A DNA stretch of 64,000 bases from Stereocaulon alpinum (Eukaryota; Ascomycota; Lecanoromycetes; Lecanorales; Stereocaulaceae): NCBI GenBank assembly GCA_018257865.1, contig JAEUBA010000060.1, forward strand, positions 1-64,000, given 5' to 3'. How positions within the stretch are numbered: position 1 is the stretch's first letter; the number at the start of each line of letters is the position of its first letter. Shown piece by piece: positions 1 to 12,829 of the stretch. A program made the translations under genes and the position numbers. The notes under the pieces were generated by a model, which was not told where the DNA came from, searched no databases, and saw only the letters and a list, made by a program, of their open reading frames with translations.

Positions 1-115
1 CTTGCGGCTAGGAAAGGCACACTACGTGTACCATCTACTGGTTTCACAAATAATGTAATAGAACACCCTCATTAGTATATATAGATACTAGAATAGGCGT
101 ATAAACCAATCAATC

Positions 116-2380
116 AATCAATAAGTTATTAAGGAGTACCGCTATAATAGATTCACTAGAGAGACTCTAGGAAGAAATAATTACTCTCGATAATAAATAG
201 TACAAGAGAGAAATAGATAAGCGACGCGACGGAGTTATAAACTAACGAGGTAACACCAGCTTCTTTAGAGGAAGCCGAGAAAAGAGAGATCTATATAGAT
301 ATATACTAATAGAGCTTAATATTACTTATAAGAGATTATTAAAGAAGGGGAAGTAGTAAAGAGGAAAGAAAGTAATTATTTACTATAGTTATAGTAAACC
401 GGGCTATATCGCTAAAGACTATAGGTCGAAAAATATAGTATAACGATAGTAGATAAGCGTAATAGAACGTATATAGACTAAGGAAGTCTAGTCGTCCGAG
501 TTAGATTCACCGATATAGGAAGATATAGACGATCCTTAATTTAGATTTAAGGTCGATATCGAATTAACTATAAACTCTATTATATAGGATAATTTCGACG
601 ACTTAGAAGAGGAATCTCTAGGGAATATAGAAAGAGAAATTAGTTAATAGCTATAGGAGCTAGATATAATAGGTAAGGGAAAAGGTAAGGAATAGAAAGA
701 GAAAGAAGATAATTAGGAGAAAATCGACTCGCTAGAATAATTAAAACTACCTATTACCTCCCTAATAAAGGAGTACGACTTAAAGGAATACTAAAGACTA
801 CGATATAGAAAGTAGAGCTGAGATATAAATTACCTAAGCTATGAGAGTATATATTAGATAGTATACCTAGATTAATACTACTAGTACTATTAAGACGTAA
901 TAGATAAGGCCGTTAAAGGTCCTACTAGACTAAAGTATAAGGCTTACTACTAGAAGCTCTACGATAATATCGAGTATAAATATTACCTTACTATAAAGAG
1001 AAAGGAAGTCTTCTTTCTAAAGAGTATAGTAGTATAATAAAAAGTACTTACGTTAGAACTTAAGTACGATAGAGATACGAGAGAATACTATTAACTAGAT
1101 TAGTATATATACTTATACGATAAATATTAGAAATATATATAATAGAAGTAAATCGTAGGATTCCTCCCTATTTAGGGAAAAGAGTAATCCCTCCCGCTAA
1201 AGGTAAGCGAGAGGAGATAAATATAATAACCCTATAATAATACTTATACTTAGTAGAATATAAGATATATATAAATATACCGATAAATATAAATAATTAG
1301 CGAACTATAGTAATAATAGACTTAGGAGTAACTAGAAACTTCGTCTCTAAAGAACTAGTATAGTCGATAGAACTACCGACTTAGAGGAAGAAGGATAGTT
1401 ATAGACTATAAAGATTTAATAGATCGAAAATATTATTAAAGATAGATAAAGAAATATTCTCTCTACCTATTATTATTTAATACTACTATAAGGAGATTAC
1501 CTTTAATATTATTAAAATAACTACTAATTACGTTATATTAAGGATACCTTAATTAAAGAAATATAATCCCTAAATTAACTAAGAGAAAGGAGTACTTAAG
1601 TTTAAGAAGACTAGTAATATTACTAGTCTATACCTTATATATTAGCAGCGACTAATAGTAAATAAGAAGAAGAACTAAGGACTAGTTAAAGTATATATTA
1701 CTTTATCTTTAAAATAGGGCGATCTTAAGGAAGGACTCGATTTAATAAGTACTTATAAAGGTTAGTAGGGCTAATAAGCTAGAATTACTAAAAGAAATAA
1801 TAAACCTTCTACCGTCCCTTAAGAGTATAAAAAATAGATATAGCTCTTTAAGGAAAAGATAATAGCGAAAGCTCTACCTAAGTACTAGTTATAGAATTAT
1901 AAGATTAAACTTAAACCTAATAAGGCGCTAATATTTAGACCTATATATATACTATCTAAAAAGGAACTTATTATACTACGTAAGTATATTACTAAGAACC
2001 TAAAGAAGGGATTTATTTAAGAATCTAAATTACTAGTAGGATACTCGATTCTTTTTATAAAGAAAAAGGATAGAAGCTTAAGGCTATATATTAATTATAG
2101 GAAGCTTAATAATATTATAATTAAGAACTAATACTTATTACTAAATATTAGCGAACTATAGGATTAGTTAGCTAATATAAAAATCTTTATAAAACTTAAT
2201 TTAAGAGGAGTTTATAACCTAATTTAAATAAAAGTAGAGGAGGAGTAGAAGATAGCGTTTAAGATATAATATAGATACTATAAGTATCTAGTTATACCGT
2301 TTAGACTTACTAACGTACCTACTACCTACTAAGTACTTATTAATAATATCGTTCGAGTATACTTAGATTAGATAGTAATC
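116..2380 (+). mobile_element. Outer Ty3/gypsy chromovirus copy, 5' part (gag, protease, start of RT), RIP-degraded
   Basis: AT-rich DNA with hardly any CpA or TpG and stops in all frames, so no ORF survives. Conceptual translation of the plus strand still shows family landmarks: a zinc knuckle near 381-425 whose Cys codons have become TAT while the spacing around GYIAKDY remains, a protease-like segment near 1318-1380 (DLGVTRNFVSKEL, from an expected D-S-G active site), and reverse transcriptase from about 1900. Similarity to the reverse complement of the inner copy begins near 124, inside gag. The 5' LTR and about 0.5 kb of gag are therefore missing. Bases 1-115 do not match and are less AT-rich. 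The RT reading stops at 2380, where the inner element is inserted, and resumes at 8788. Confidence 0.85.
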
Positions 2381-2761
2381 TATTAGGATCCTATCTATTC
2401 TATAGGGTAGTTATAGGATACGGTCCTAGTAGTTAACTAAAGGAGAGGAGTATTAAGGTAAGGGTTAATAGGCTTAGTTAGTATAGATAAGGCTCGTATA
2501 AAGTTAGCTTATATTAAGAGTCTATCTTATAGTTAGGTTATTATTATAAGTTAAATATAAGGTTCCTATCTACCGGGGAAATATATATTCTATATAGTAG
2601 TACTCTGAGAGCGGATTACCTTAGCTTACCTAGATTACTTAGGGTGATCCCTCGTAAGTTTAGTAAGCGCTCGTACCGGATTACTCCTAATAGAAGGAGG
2701 TGATCTAGTAAGCCTACTAAGTCTTGCCGAGTCTTACTAAGGCCCGACTAGGTTCGTAATA
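2381..2761 (-). repeat. 3' LTR of inner gypsy element
   Basis: This 381-bp direct repeat matches 8407-8787. On the plus strand it begins TATTAGGATCC and ends GTTCGTAATA. The expected TG...CA ends have become TA...TA, as RIP would produce. It is preceded by target duplication TAATC. Confidence 0.9.
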
Positions 2762-2776
2762 CTACCCCTCCCTTCT
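2762..2776 (-). other. Polypurine tract of inner gypsy element
   Basis: Immediately inside the left LTR the minus strand reads as a purine run (AGAAGGGAGGGG followed by TAG). This is where a plus-strand primer is expected for an element transcribed right to left. The outer copy has the matching tract near 11640-11655. Confidence 0.7.
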
Positions 2777-5700
2777 ATTAACTTCCGTCCCGGAAGTTAG
2801 TTACCTATTCTACTATACTCTATATCTTCTTATAAGACTCGAATACGTCTGAACCTCTACTAACGGGTTTCGTTACGAGGTATCTTAGCTATAGTTTCCT
2901 ATATAAGGTATACTCGAAAGTAATAAGAGTACCGTCTATCTTCTCTTTTAAGGAAATATACCGAGTATATCTATACTAGAAGGAAATACGAACCTGCGGA
3001 GCCTGTAATTAACTTCGCTGGTATTAATAAGGCGATAGAGAAGTTAGAATAGGCTGAGGTAGTAGCGGAAGCCTCCTAGGCTACTGCTATAGATTAGCTT
3101 CGTATATTATATACCCGCTTACAGCGGCTGCGTACTTAAAAGAGATTTCTTAAGGATCGTAAGTAGAAAATGTTCGATAGGGGTCTAGAGGACGTTAAGG
3201 AGTTAGAACGTTTAGAGGGATTAGAATATATGTAGGAGGTAGAAGAGGTACTCGCTGTTTCACCGTCTCTAAACGAGTTCTTCGCCTTGGGGGTTATATC
3301 GCCTTCTACCTTTAACTAGTTATCGTACGGTACCTCTATTTCCGACGAAACTACCTTAGAAGCTCCCGGTAGTTTATAAGGTTCCTAATTAAATCCTAGG
3401 TACTTTCGGAGTCGTTATATCCTTTCTACTTTTATAAGGTATCGCTGACCCTATTCTTTTAGGATTTTCTCTACCTTATATTTATTCTCTTCTTCTATTT
3501 AATAGTAGAAGGTCTCCTATACTAACGTACTAGAGTCTACTAGTTCTAATAAGGAGACGTAAAATACTAGAATTACTTTAGCGTCGGTAGGTAGTCGGAG
3601 CTTATAGTTAACTAGTCCCTTAACTTCCTTAATTAAGAATAGTCCGACTTTGATATAATCTAGTTTCTTACTTAGTCTCTTCGTTTTCAAGTTCTTTATA
3701 CGAAGATAGACCTTATTCCTCTCCTTTAGTTAAGGCTATTCTTTTCGCTTTTTATTAGCGTGTCTAGTAACTAAGAATTTTTTTTCGTTGATTTTATTAG
3801 ATATTTACGTATATAAGTCCTTTAAATCTTTTACTTTTACTAAAGCTTTTTCTACGTTTAGTTCTTCCTTAGGTTATAGGAATAGATTAGCGTTCTTTCT
3901 ATAGTTAGTAAAGAAGGGCGTAACCTCTATTATATTTAATATCTTATCGTTAAACGTAAGTTATACTATCGGTAGTAGTAATACCTAGTTATTCTATTTT
4001 TTAGTTATATAATATCTTAAGTAGGCCTCTATTATTTAATTAGTTCGTTCTATTTATCCGTCCGTTTATAGGTAGTAAGTTATTAATATTCTTAACTTCG
4101 TTCCTATTACTAATATAAGTATCTTCTAGTAGTTTAACGTAAATAGCTTATCTCTATCTAATATTATTAATTTTAGTATACTATAATCTCTTATTAGTCT
4201 ATCCAGTAAGATAAACGCTAACTATAGCGTAGTATAGGTTTCTTTAAATAGTAATATAATAGTATACTTAGTAAGTTTATCTACTATTACTATAATCGAA
4301 TTATAGACCTCTTTTATAGTTAGGTCTACTAACTTCGGTAGTTTTACTACGAAGTCTATTATTATATTATCCTATAGTATTAACGGTACTAGCGTAAATT
4401 ATATTTACCTATACTACGTATATCGGGCTAACTTATTTCGTTAGTATAGTAAATATCTCTTAATATATTCTTTAACACGAGATTTAAGCCTAGGTACTAT
4501 ATATTCTCGAGAAAGGAGTTCGACTATCTTCGTAACTCCTAAGTGTCCTTATAGTAGATCTTCGTAATAATCTCTAATCGTTTATTCGATATATTTTTTA
4601 AGAAGGTATATTCTCCTCTTATACTAAAGTAGTCTTATATCTAGTTAACCTTAGCGTAGTACTTCGACTAGTAGGTTACCGTCGTATACCCTAATAATTT
4701 CCTTACTGGCTCTGAGCCTAGTAATATAGAGGGTCGCAGCTAACGTCTACGTTAGTACTAGCGATCCGTCTTCTTCCTATTTTAGGATCAGGCGTTCTAT
4801 AACGTCCTTTTCTTCTATATAGTCTACTCGTCTATTAAGCGTATCGGCTCGTCCGTTATCCTTTCCTAGCGTATATAGTATTTTGAAGTTATACTACCTA
4901 AGTAACTCTAACTATCGTACTTATTACCTATTAAGCGCTTTTATAGTAGTAAAGTTAAGGAGGTTCTTATAATCCGTAAAGATAGTAAGTTCTAAGTAAC
5001 TTTCGATATATACTCTCTACGTTAGTAGTGTCTCTACTATAGTAAGTAGTTCTTTATTATATATATCGTAGTTCTATTCTACTATCGATATCTTTCTCGA
5101 GTAGTAAGCTATTAGGTACTATTTTCTATCTTTTATCTAGTATAAGTAAGCCCCTATTATAAGATCTGAGGTATCTATTTTAATATAAGCCGGTTTATTA
5201 GCCCTAAAGGTATAGAGTACTAGTAGGTTTATATAAGCTTCCTTCAGCTATTCGAAGGCTCGTTATTATTACTCCCCTTAGTAGAACCGAACGTCCTTCT
5301 TTATAAGGTTAGTAAGTAGTAACGATATCTTTAAGTAGCCTTCGATATACTTTCTATTAAAGTTAATAAATCCGTTAAATCCTTAGACTATTTTAATATT
5401 ATATAGTACTAGCTATTCCTTAATAGTATAGATCTTTTCCGGGCTTATTCGAATACCGTCCGTACCGACTATAAATCCTAAGAACTTAACTAAGTCTCTA
5501 TAGAATTCGTACTTTTCTAGCTTAAGAAGTATACTAGCTTATAATAGGTATTTAAGGATATCCTATATATACTTAACGTATATTTTCTTATCGTTAGAGT
5601 ATATTAAGATATCGTCGAGGTATACGATTACTATCTAATCTAGGTACGCTCGAACGATATTATTAATAAGTACTTAGTAGGTAGTAGGTACGTTAGTAAG

Positions 5701-8406
5701 TCTAAACGATATAACTAGGTACTTATAGTACCTATATTATATCTTAAATACTATCTTCTACTCCTCCTCTACTTTTATTTAAATTAGATTATAAACTCCT
5801 CTTAAGTTAAGTTTTATAAAGATTTTCGTATTAGCTAACTAATCCTATAGTTCGCTAATATTTAGTAATAAGTATTAGTTCTTAATTATAATATTATTAA
5901 GCTTTCTATAATTAATATATAGCCTTAAGCTTCTATCCTTTTTCTTTATAAAAAGAATCGAGTATCCTACTAGTAATTTAGATTCTTAAATAAATCCCTT
6001 CTTTAAGTTCTTAGTAATATACTCGCGTAGTATAATAAGTTCCTTTTTAGATAGTATATATATAGGTCTAAATATTAGCGCCTTATTAGGTTTAAGTTTA
6101 ATCTTATAATTTTATAACTAGTACTTAGGTAGAGCTTTTACTATTATCTCTTCCTTAAAGAGCTATATCTATTTTTTATACTCTTAAGGGATAGTAGGAG
6201 GTTTATTATTTCCTTTAGTAATTCTAGCTTATTAGCCCTACTAACCTTTATAGGTACTTACTAAATTAGGTCCTATCTTAAGATCGCCCTATATTAAAGA
6301 TAAAGTAATATATACTTTAACTAATTTTTAGTTCTTCTTCTTATTTACTATTAATTGCTATTAATATATAAGGTATAGGCTAGTAATATTACTAGCTTTA
6401 CTAAACTTAAGTACTCCTTTCTCTTAATTAATATAGGGGTTATATTTCTTTAACTAAGGTATCCCTAATATAATATAATAAGTAGCTATCCTAATAATAT
6501 TAAAGGTAATCTCCTTATAATAGTATTAAATAATAATAGGTAGAGAGAATATTTCTTTATCTACCTTTAATAATATTTCTAATCCGTTAAATCCTTATAG
6601 TCTATAACTATCTTTCTTCCTCTAAGTTAGTAGTCCTATCGACTATACTACTTCTTTAGAGACGAAGTTTCTAGTTACTCCTAAGTCTATTATTACTATA
6701 GTCCGCTAATTATTTATATTCACCGGTATATTTACGTATATCTTATATTCTACTAAGTATAAGTATTATTATAGGGTTATTATATTTATCTCCTCTCGCT
6801 TACCCTTAGCGGGAGGGATTACTCTTTTTCCTAAATAAGGAGAAATCCTGCGATCTACTTTTATCGCGTATATTTCTAGTACTTATCGTATAAGTATATA
6901 TACTAGTCTATTAGGTAGTATTCTTCTATATCCTTATCGTACTCGAGGTTTAATATAAGTACCTTCTACTAGGCTATCTTACTTTTTAGAAAAAAGGCCT
7001 TGCTCCTTTTTAAGGTAAGATAGTACTCGTATTCGACGTTATCGTAAAACTTCTAGTAGTACGCTGGATACTTCGGTTTAACAGGGCTCTTCCCGGCTTC
7101 CGTTATCGCTTACTAATAGTACTAGTAGTATGTATCTATATATACTATCTAGTGTATACTGCTATGTCTTAGGTAGTTTATATCCTACCTCTACTTCCTA
7201 TATCACAGCTTTTAGTATTCCTTTAAGTCGTTCTCCTTTAGTAGGGGGGTAATAGGTAGTTCCGATTATTCTAGCGAGTCGATTTTCTCCTAATCGTCTT
7301 CCTCTTCCTGTTCCTTACCTTTTCCCTTACCTATTACGTCTAGCTCTTATAGCTATTTACTAATTTCTACTTCTAGATTTCCTAGCGATTCTTCTTCGCC
7401 TAAGCTATCGAAATTATCTTATATAATAGAGTCTATAGTTAATCCGATATCGACCTTAAATCTAAATTAAGGGTCGTCTATATCTTCTTATATCAGTAAA
7501 TCTAACCTAGGCGGCTAGACTTCCTATATCTATACGCGCTCTATTACGCTTATCTACTATCGTTATACTATATTCTTCGACCTATAGTCTTTAGCGATAT
7601 AGCCCGGTTTATTATAGCTATAGTAAATAATTACTTTCTTCCCCTTTTACTACTTTCCCTTTCTAGCTAGTCTTCTATTAGTAGTATCGAGTTCTATTAG
7701 AGTATATCCGTACGGGTCTCTTTTTTCCCTACTTTCGAGGAAGCTGGTGTTTCCTCGTTGGTAATTTATCTCTCTATCTCGTTACTTATCTATATCTCGC
7801 TTGTACTACTTATTATTAAGAGCGATTACTTCTCTTTAGAGTCGATCTAGGGTATCTAGTATAGCGGTACTTCTTAATAACTCGTCTTTAATATTTAGTT
7901 TTAGTCCTTATTAGTATATTATTATTAGTACTTTATCGTCCTACCTAGTAGCTACTATGTATCGCTAAAACTCCGCTATATACTCGGCTACTAACTTCTT
8001 CTAACTTAGGTACTATATAACTCGTATCGTAACGTACTTTTTATTAGATTATCTAAATATCTTCTATATCTTAATCTTAAACCTAGCGAAGCTTTTTATC
8101 TAAGTATTATTATCTAGAGTTCCTACCTTATACTCTTTCTAGAACGGGGCTATCCACTTTTATATACGGCCTCGTATATATGTAATTAAGAACGTTACTC
8201 TCTTCTTTACCGATAGTTCTATCTCTTAGAACGCTATATATAACTCTAACTATATAAGCTAGTCGTCGAGTTTACTTCTATTACTATAGTAGAGATTGGG
8301 TTAAGCGACCTTTACTCTAAGCTTAGAAGTATTGTCTATTATCGAGCGTTATTACCCTAAGGTAGGTTACTTACCTAAGGTACTTATCCTTAGAGGATAT
8401 TTAGAG

Positions 8407-8787
8407 TATTAGGATCCTATCTATTCTATAGGATAGTTATAGGATACGGTCCTAGTAGTTAACTAAAGGAGAGGAGTATTAAGCTAAGGGTAAGTAGGCT
8501 TAATTAGTATAGATAAGGCTCGTATAAAGTTAGCTTATATTAAGAGTCTATCTTATAGTTAGGTTACTATTATAAGTTAAATATAAGGTTCCTATCTACC
8601 GGGGAAATATATATTCTATATAATAGTACTCTAAGAGCGGATTACCTTAGCTTACCTAGATTACTTAGGGTGATCCCTCGTAAGTTTAGTAAGCGCTCGT
8701 ACTGGATTACTCCTAATAGAAGGAGGTAATCTAGTGAGCCTACTAAGTCTTACCGAGTCTTACTAAGGCCCGACTAGGTTCGTAATA
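8407..8787 (-). repeat. 5' LTR of inner gypsy element
   Basis: A 381-bp direct repeat of 2381-2761, differing at only a handful of mostly transition sites. It is followed by the second copy of target duplication TAATC at 8788-8792. Confidence 0.9.
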
Positions 8788-11656
8788 TAATCGTATACCT
8801 CGATAATATCTTAATATACTCCGACGATAAGGAAAAGTATATTAAGTATATATAGGATATTCTTATATACCTATCGTAAGCTAGGATACTCCTTAAGCTA
8901 AAGAAGTACGAATTCTATAAAAGCTTAGTTAAGTTCTTAGGATTCGTAGTCGGTATAGATAGTATTCGAATAAGCTTAGAAAAGATCCGCGCTATAAAAG
9001 AATAGTTAGTACTATATAATATTAAAATAGTCTAAGGATTTAATAGATTTATTAACTTTAATAGAAAGTATATCGAAGGTTACTTAAAGAAGTCGCTACT
9101 ACTTACGGACCTTATAAAGAAAGATATTCGGTTCTAATAGGGGGAGTAATAGCGACGAGCCTTTAAATAGCTAAAGTAAGCCTACGCGGATCTATCTATA
9201 CTCTATACCTTTAGGGTTAACGAACCGGCTCGTATTAAAATAGATACCTCAGATCTCGTAATAGGAGCCTACTTATATTAGATAAAAGATAAGAAATAGT
9301 ATCTAATAGCCTACTACTCTAGAAAAATATTAGTAGTAGAGTAGAACTACGATATATATAATAAGGAACTACTTATTATAATAGAAGTACTACTTATCTA
9401 GAGGGTATATACCGAGAGTTATTTAGAACTTACTATCTTTACCGATTATAAGAATCTCCTTAATTTTACTACTACTAAGGTACTTAATAGATAATAAGTA
9501 TAATAGTCGGAATTACTCGGATAATATAAGTTTAAGATATTATATATACTAAGAAAAGATAATAGACGCGCTAACACACTTAGTAGACGATTAGACTATA
9601 TAGAAGAAAAGGATATTATAGAACGCCTAATCCTAAAATAGGAAGAAGACGGATCGCTAATACTAACTTAGACGTTAGCTATAACTCTTTATATTACTAG
9701 GCTTAGAGCTAGTAAGGAAATTATTAGAGTATATAATAATAACTTATTAGTAGAAACGCTACGACGAGATTAGCCGAATATAAAACTACTTTAGTATAAA
9801 GGTAGGATATACCTTCTTAAAAGATATATCAAGTAAACTATTAGGGATTATTACGACGATCTACTATTAAGATATCTAAGGGTTACGAAGATAATCGAAC
9901 TCCTTTCCTAGGAATACGTAGCGCCGAAGCTCCGACCCTACGTAGAAAAATATATCAGGGAGTATATATAATACTAATAGAATAAATTAACTAGGTATAT
10001 ATAGTATAGGTAAATATAGTTTATACTAGTACTATTAATACTATAGGATAATATAACGATAGACTTTATAGTTAAACTACTAAAGTTAGTAGACCTAATA
10101 ACGAAAGAGGTTTATAACTCGATTATAATAATAGTAGATAAGCTTACTAAGTATACTATTATAGTATCTTTTAAAGAAACCTATACTATACTATAATTAG
10201 CGTTTATCCTATTAGATAGGCTGATACAAGACTATAGTATACTAAGATCAATAACTTCGGATAGAGATAAGCTATTTATATTAAACTATTAGAAGATACT
10301 TATATTAGTAATAGGAACTAAGTTAAGAATATTAATAGTCTACTACCTATAGATAGACGGGTAGATAGAATAAACGAACTAAATAATAGAGGCCTATTTA
10401 AGATATTATATAAATAAGAAATAGAATAATTAGGTATCGCTATTACCTATAGTATAACTTATGTTTAATAATAAAATATTAAATATAATAGAAGTTATAC
10501 CTTTCTTTACTAACTACGAAAAGAATACTAATACGTTCTTAGATCTTAAGAAAGGACCTAACGTAGAGAAAGCCTTAGTTAAGGCGAAAGATTTAAAGGA
10601 ATTATATATATAAATATCTAATAAAATTAATAAAAAAAATATCTCGGTTACTAGGCTCGTTAATAAGAAACGAAAAGAATAGCCTTAACTAAAGAAGGGG
10701 GATAAGGCTTATCTCTATAGAAAGAACTTAAAGATAAAGAGACTAAGTAAGAAACTAGATTACGTTAAAGTCGGACTATTCTTAATTAAAGAAGCTAAGG
10801 GACTAGTTAATTATAAACTCTAGCTACTAGCCGATACTAAAGTATTCTTAGTATTTTATATCTCTTTATTAGAATTAGTAGATTCTAGTACTCTAGTATA
10901 GGAAACCTTTTATTATTAGATAGAAGAAGAAGACGAATATAAGGTAGAAAGGATTCTAAAGAAATAAGGTCAGCGATACCTTATTAAGTAGAAAGGATAT
11001 AATAATTTCGAAAGTATTTAAGAATTAGTTAGAAACCTTATAAACTACCGGAAGCTCCTAAGATAATTCTATTAAGGTTAGGGGTACCGTACGATAACTA
11101 GTCGAAGGTAGAGGGCGATATAACCCCTAGGGCGAAGAATTCGTCTAGAGATAACGAAGTAGTAAGAGTCGTCTCTACCCCCTATATATATTTTAACTCC
11201 TTTAAACGTTCTAACTCCTTAACGTCCTTAAGACCCTTATCGAATATTTTCTATTTACGCTCTTTTAGGAAGCGCTTCTATTAACGAAGGCGTCTCAGCT
11301 TCGCTCTCTTCTAACGAGCGATCTTAGTAATAACGTCCTAAGCGGCTTCTATCTCGACCTCTTTACGTTCTAACTTTTCTATTACTTTATTAATACCGAA
11401 AAAGTTTACTATTAGCTCTACGGGCTCGTACTTCTTACTAGAACGAATATACTTAGTATACTTCTAGGAGAGTAATAATAAGCGATACTCTTTCTACCCT
11501 CGGGTATATCGTAAATAAGAAACTATCGCTATAACGCCTTAATAGGATATTCGTTAATATAGATAAACTCGACTACGAGACTAACGGGAAGATATAAAGT
11601 ATAGTAAGATATTAGCTTAGACTTTCGAGACGAAAGTATAGAAGAGGGAGGATAGT
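8788..11656 (+). mobile_element. Outer Ty3/gypsy chromovirus copy, 3' part (rest of RT, RNase H, integrase, chromodomain), RIP-degraded
   Basis: This continues the RT interrupted at 2380. The first bases restore the YLD(D/N)ILIYSDD catalytic loop (8793-8835). RNase H follows (about 9230-9600), then integrase with a degenerate HHCC region near 9800-9890 and a DDE core near 10050-10420 (FIVKLLKLVDL, SDRDKLF, DG near 10357). A chromodomain-like segment lies near 10945-11040. A noncoding stretch then runs to a polypurine tract at about 11640-11655 (AGAAGAGGGAGGATAG). Every domain is broken by stops from C-to-T and G-to-A change. The family was a chromodomain-bearing gypsy element, which in fungi usually targets heterochromatin. 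Confidence 0.85.
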
Positions 11657-11766
11657 TGTAAGGCCTACTAATACACCAATGTACCCTAAAAAGGATACCT
11701 AAGGTGTTCGGATCTTTCCGAACGGCCTTATTTATAATGATATGTTGTGCGTATATAAGCCTTACA
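11657..11766. repeat. Left LTR of TRIM
   Basis: 110 bp, ending GCCTTACA. It differs from the right copy at five sites. Four of these are CpA/TpG in the right copy and TpA in the left, the RIP direction. Confidence 0.85.
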
Positions 11767-11964
11767 ACTATCCCCCCGTTCCAGGGCCGGAGTCCCTACA
11801 GCTTCAGGGTATGTGGCAGCAAAACAACGCGCTCCAAGGGGAAGAACCCCCAAGCATGCGAAGTTTCAGGTCATAGACCAAAGATCAAGGCCCCAAGCGG
11901 GCACCCCGAAGGCCCAGCGTCACACGCATGGGACAATAAGGACACATGTCCAGGGTCGGTCCAG

Positions 11965-12100
11965 GCGTCAATGACGCGTGGCCGGGGGCAACCATGGCCC
12001 AATGGCTCAGAGGCGTCAATGACGCATGTCCAGGGGCTACTAGGCCCGAAAAGATGGCTCAGAGGCGGAATTACACCGCATGTCCGGCGTCACATGACGC
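11965..12100. repeat. Palindromic GCGTCA-TGACGC repeats in TRIM interior
   Basis: GCGTCAATGACGC occurs at 11965-11977 and 12013-12025, and GCGTCACATGACGC at 12087-12100. They lie inside imperfect direct repeats starting near 12001 and 12052 that share ATGGCTCAGAGGCG. The half-site TGACG resembles bZIP/CREB-type binding sites, but no function can be shown from sequence. Confidence 0.6.
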
Positions 12101-12296
12101 GATTTTTTGGCCAATCAAGGGCCTTGCCCATGGCACGTGGCCCGTGCGCATAGCAGATTTTTAGAGCCCACAGCGTGAATTGAACCCACAGACGAAATTT
12201 TTGACCCCTCACCGTGGCGTACCATTGGCGCATGGAACCTTGGAAAAGTGATCTAACCCCCGGATGATCAGGCCGGAGGGGCGATCCGAACACAAT

Positions 12297-12406
12297 TGTA
12301 AGGCCTACCAATGCACCAATGTACCCTAAAAAGGATGCCTAAGGTGTTCGGATCTTTCCGAACGGCCTTATTTATAATCATATGTTGTGCGCATATAAGC
12401 CTTACA
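12297..12406. repeat. Right LTR of TRIM
   Basis: 110 bp, the less mutated of the pair. It is followed by target duplication ATAGT, whose last T is also the first base of the outer gypsy LTR. Confidence 0.85.
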
Positions 12407-12410
12407 ATAG

Positions 12411-12781
12411 TATTACGACTATAATCGCGTAAGCCTTAGCGAGGCTTAGCAGCTCGATATAATCGAACGCTCTTAGTATAGTCGAGTAGAGTAAGCTTAA
12501 TAGCTTATCCGGCTCGCCTATAGTTAAGTAGAGTAAGTAGTACGAGACGTAGTTTCCTACTACTATATAGACAGCGTATTTTCTTACTAAGGAAGAACCT
12601 CGTATTTAACTTATAGTACGATCTTAGATACTAAGATAGACTCTTAATATAATCTAACTTTATACGAGCCCTATCTATATTAACTAAGCCTACTTACTCT
12701 TACCTTAATACTCCTCTCCTTTAGAGAACCTCTAAGATTAAACCGTCGTTCGTTGAACCCTCAAAGGACGACGCCTTAATA
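12411..12781 (+). repeat. 3' LTR of outer gypsy copy
   Basis: It starts TATTACGAC right after the TRIM and matches the reverse complement of the inner LTRs, most clearly at 12615-12725 (AGATAGACTCTTAATATAA and onward to CTCCTCTCCTTTAG). The first part and the last 50 bp are more diverged, so the right end, placed at a TTAATA terminus, is approximate. Confidence 0.65.
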
Positions 12782-12829
12782 TTAGGTCGAAAATTACGGT
12801 TTATAAAACTTTATAGCTAATAGACCTAA

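Larger units (their letters stand above)
2381..8787 (-). mobile_element. Complete, RIP-degraded Ty3/gypsy chromovirus nested inside the outer copy
   Basis: A 6407-bp element bounded by two 381-bp LTRs and flanked by a perfect 5-bp target duplication TAATC (2376-2380 and 8788-8792). It lies on the minus strand: the polypurine tract abuts the left LTR, and minus-strand translation gives, from right to left, gag (about 8400-7650), a zinc knuckle (near 7600-7640), protease (near 6660-6720), RT with the YLDD core (near 5605-5625), RNase H, integrase (TDG-IERTN-like core near 4024-4085) and a chromodomain-like end near 3380-3480. It belongs to the same family as the interrupted outer copy; the two can be read against each other along several kb. 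It is saturated with TpA and has no open frame, so it cannot be active. Confidence 0.9.
11657..12406. mobile_element. TRIM-like miniature LTR retrotransposon, recent
   Basis: A 750-bp unit with 110-bp terminal direct repeats (11657-11766, 12297-12406). Each repeat begins TGTAAGGC and ends GCCTTACA, so it has TG...CA ends with an 8-bp inverted terminus. A perfect 5-bp target duplication ATAGT flanks it (11652-11656, 12407-12411). The internal 530 bp is GC-rich and has no convincing gene: the 149-codon ORF at 11704-12153 runs from LTR into palindromes and matches nothing I know. It is a non-autonomous element that must borrow enzymes from a full-length LTR element. It lies precisely at the junction of the outer gypsy polypurine tract and its 3' LTR. 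Confidence 0.85.

Noticed and set aside
11704..12153. 149-codon ORF inside the TRIM
   Set aside because: It starts within the left LTR, runs through palindromic repeats and overlaps ORFs on both strands; no domain, so most likely chance in GC-rich DNA.
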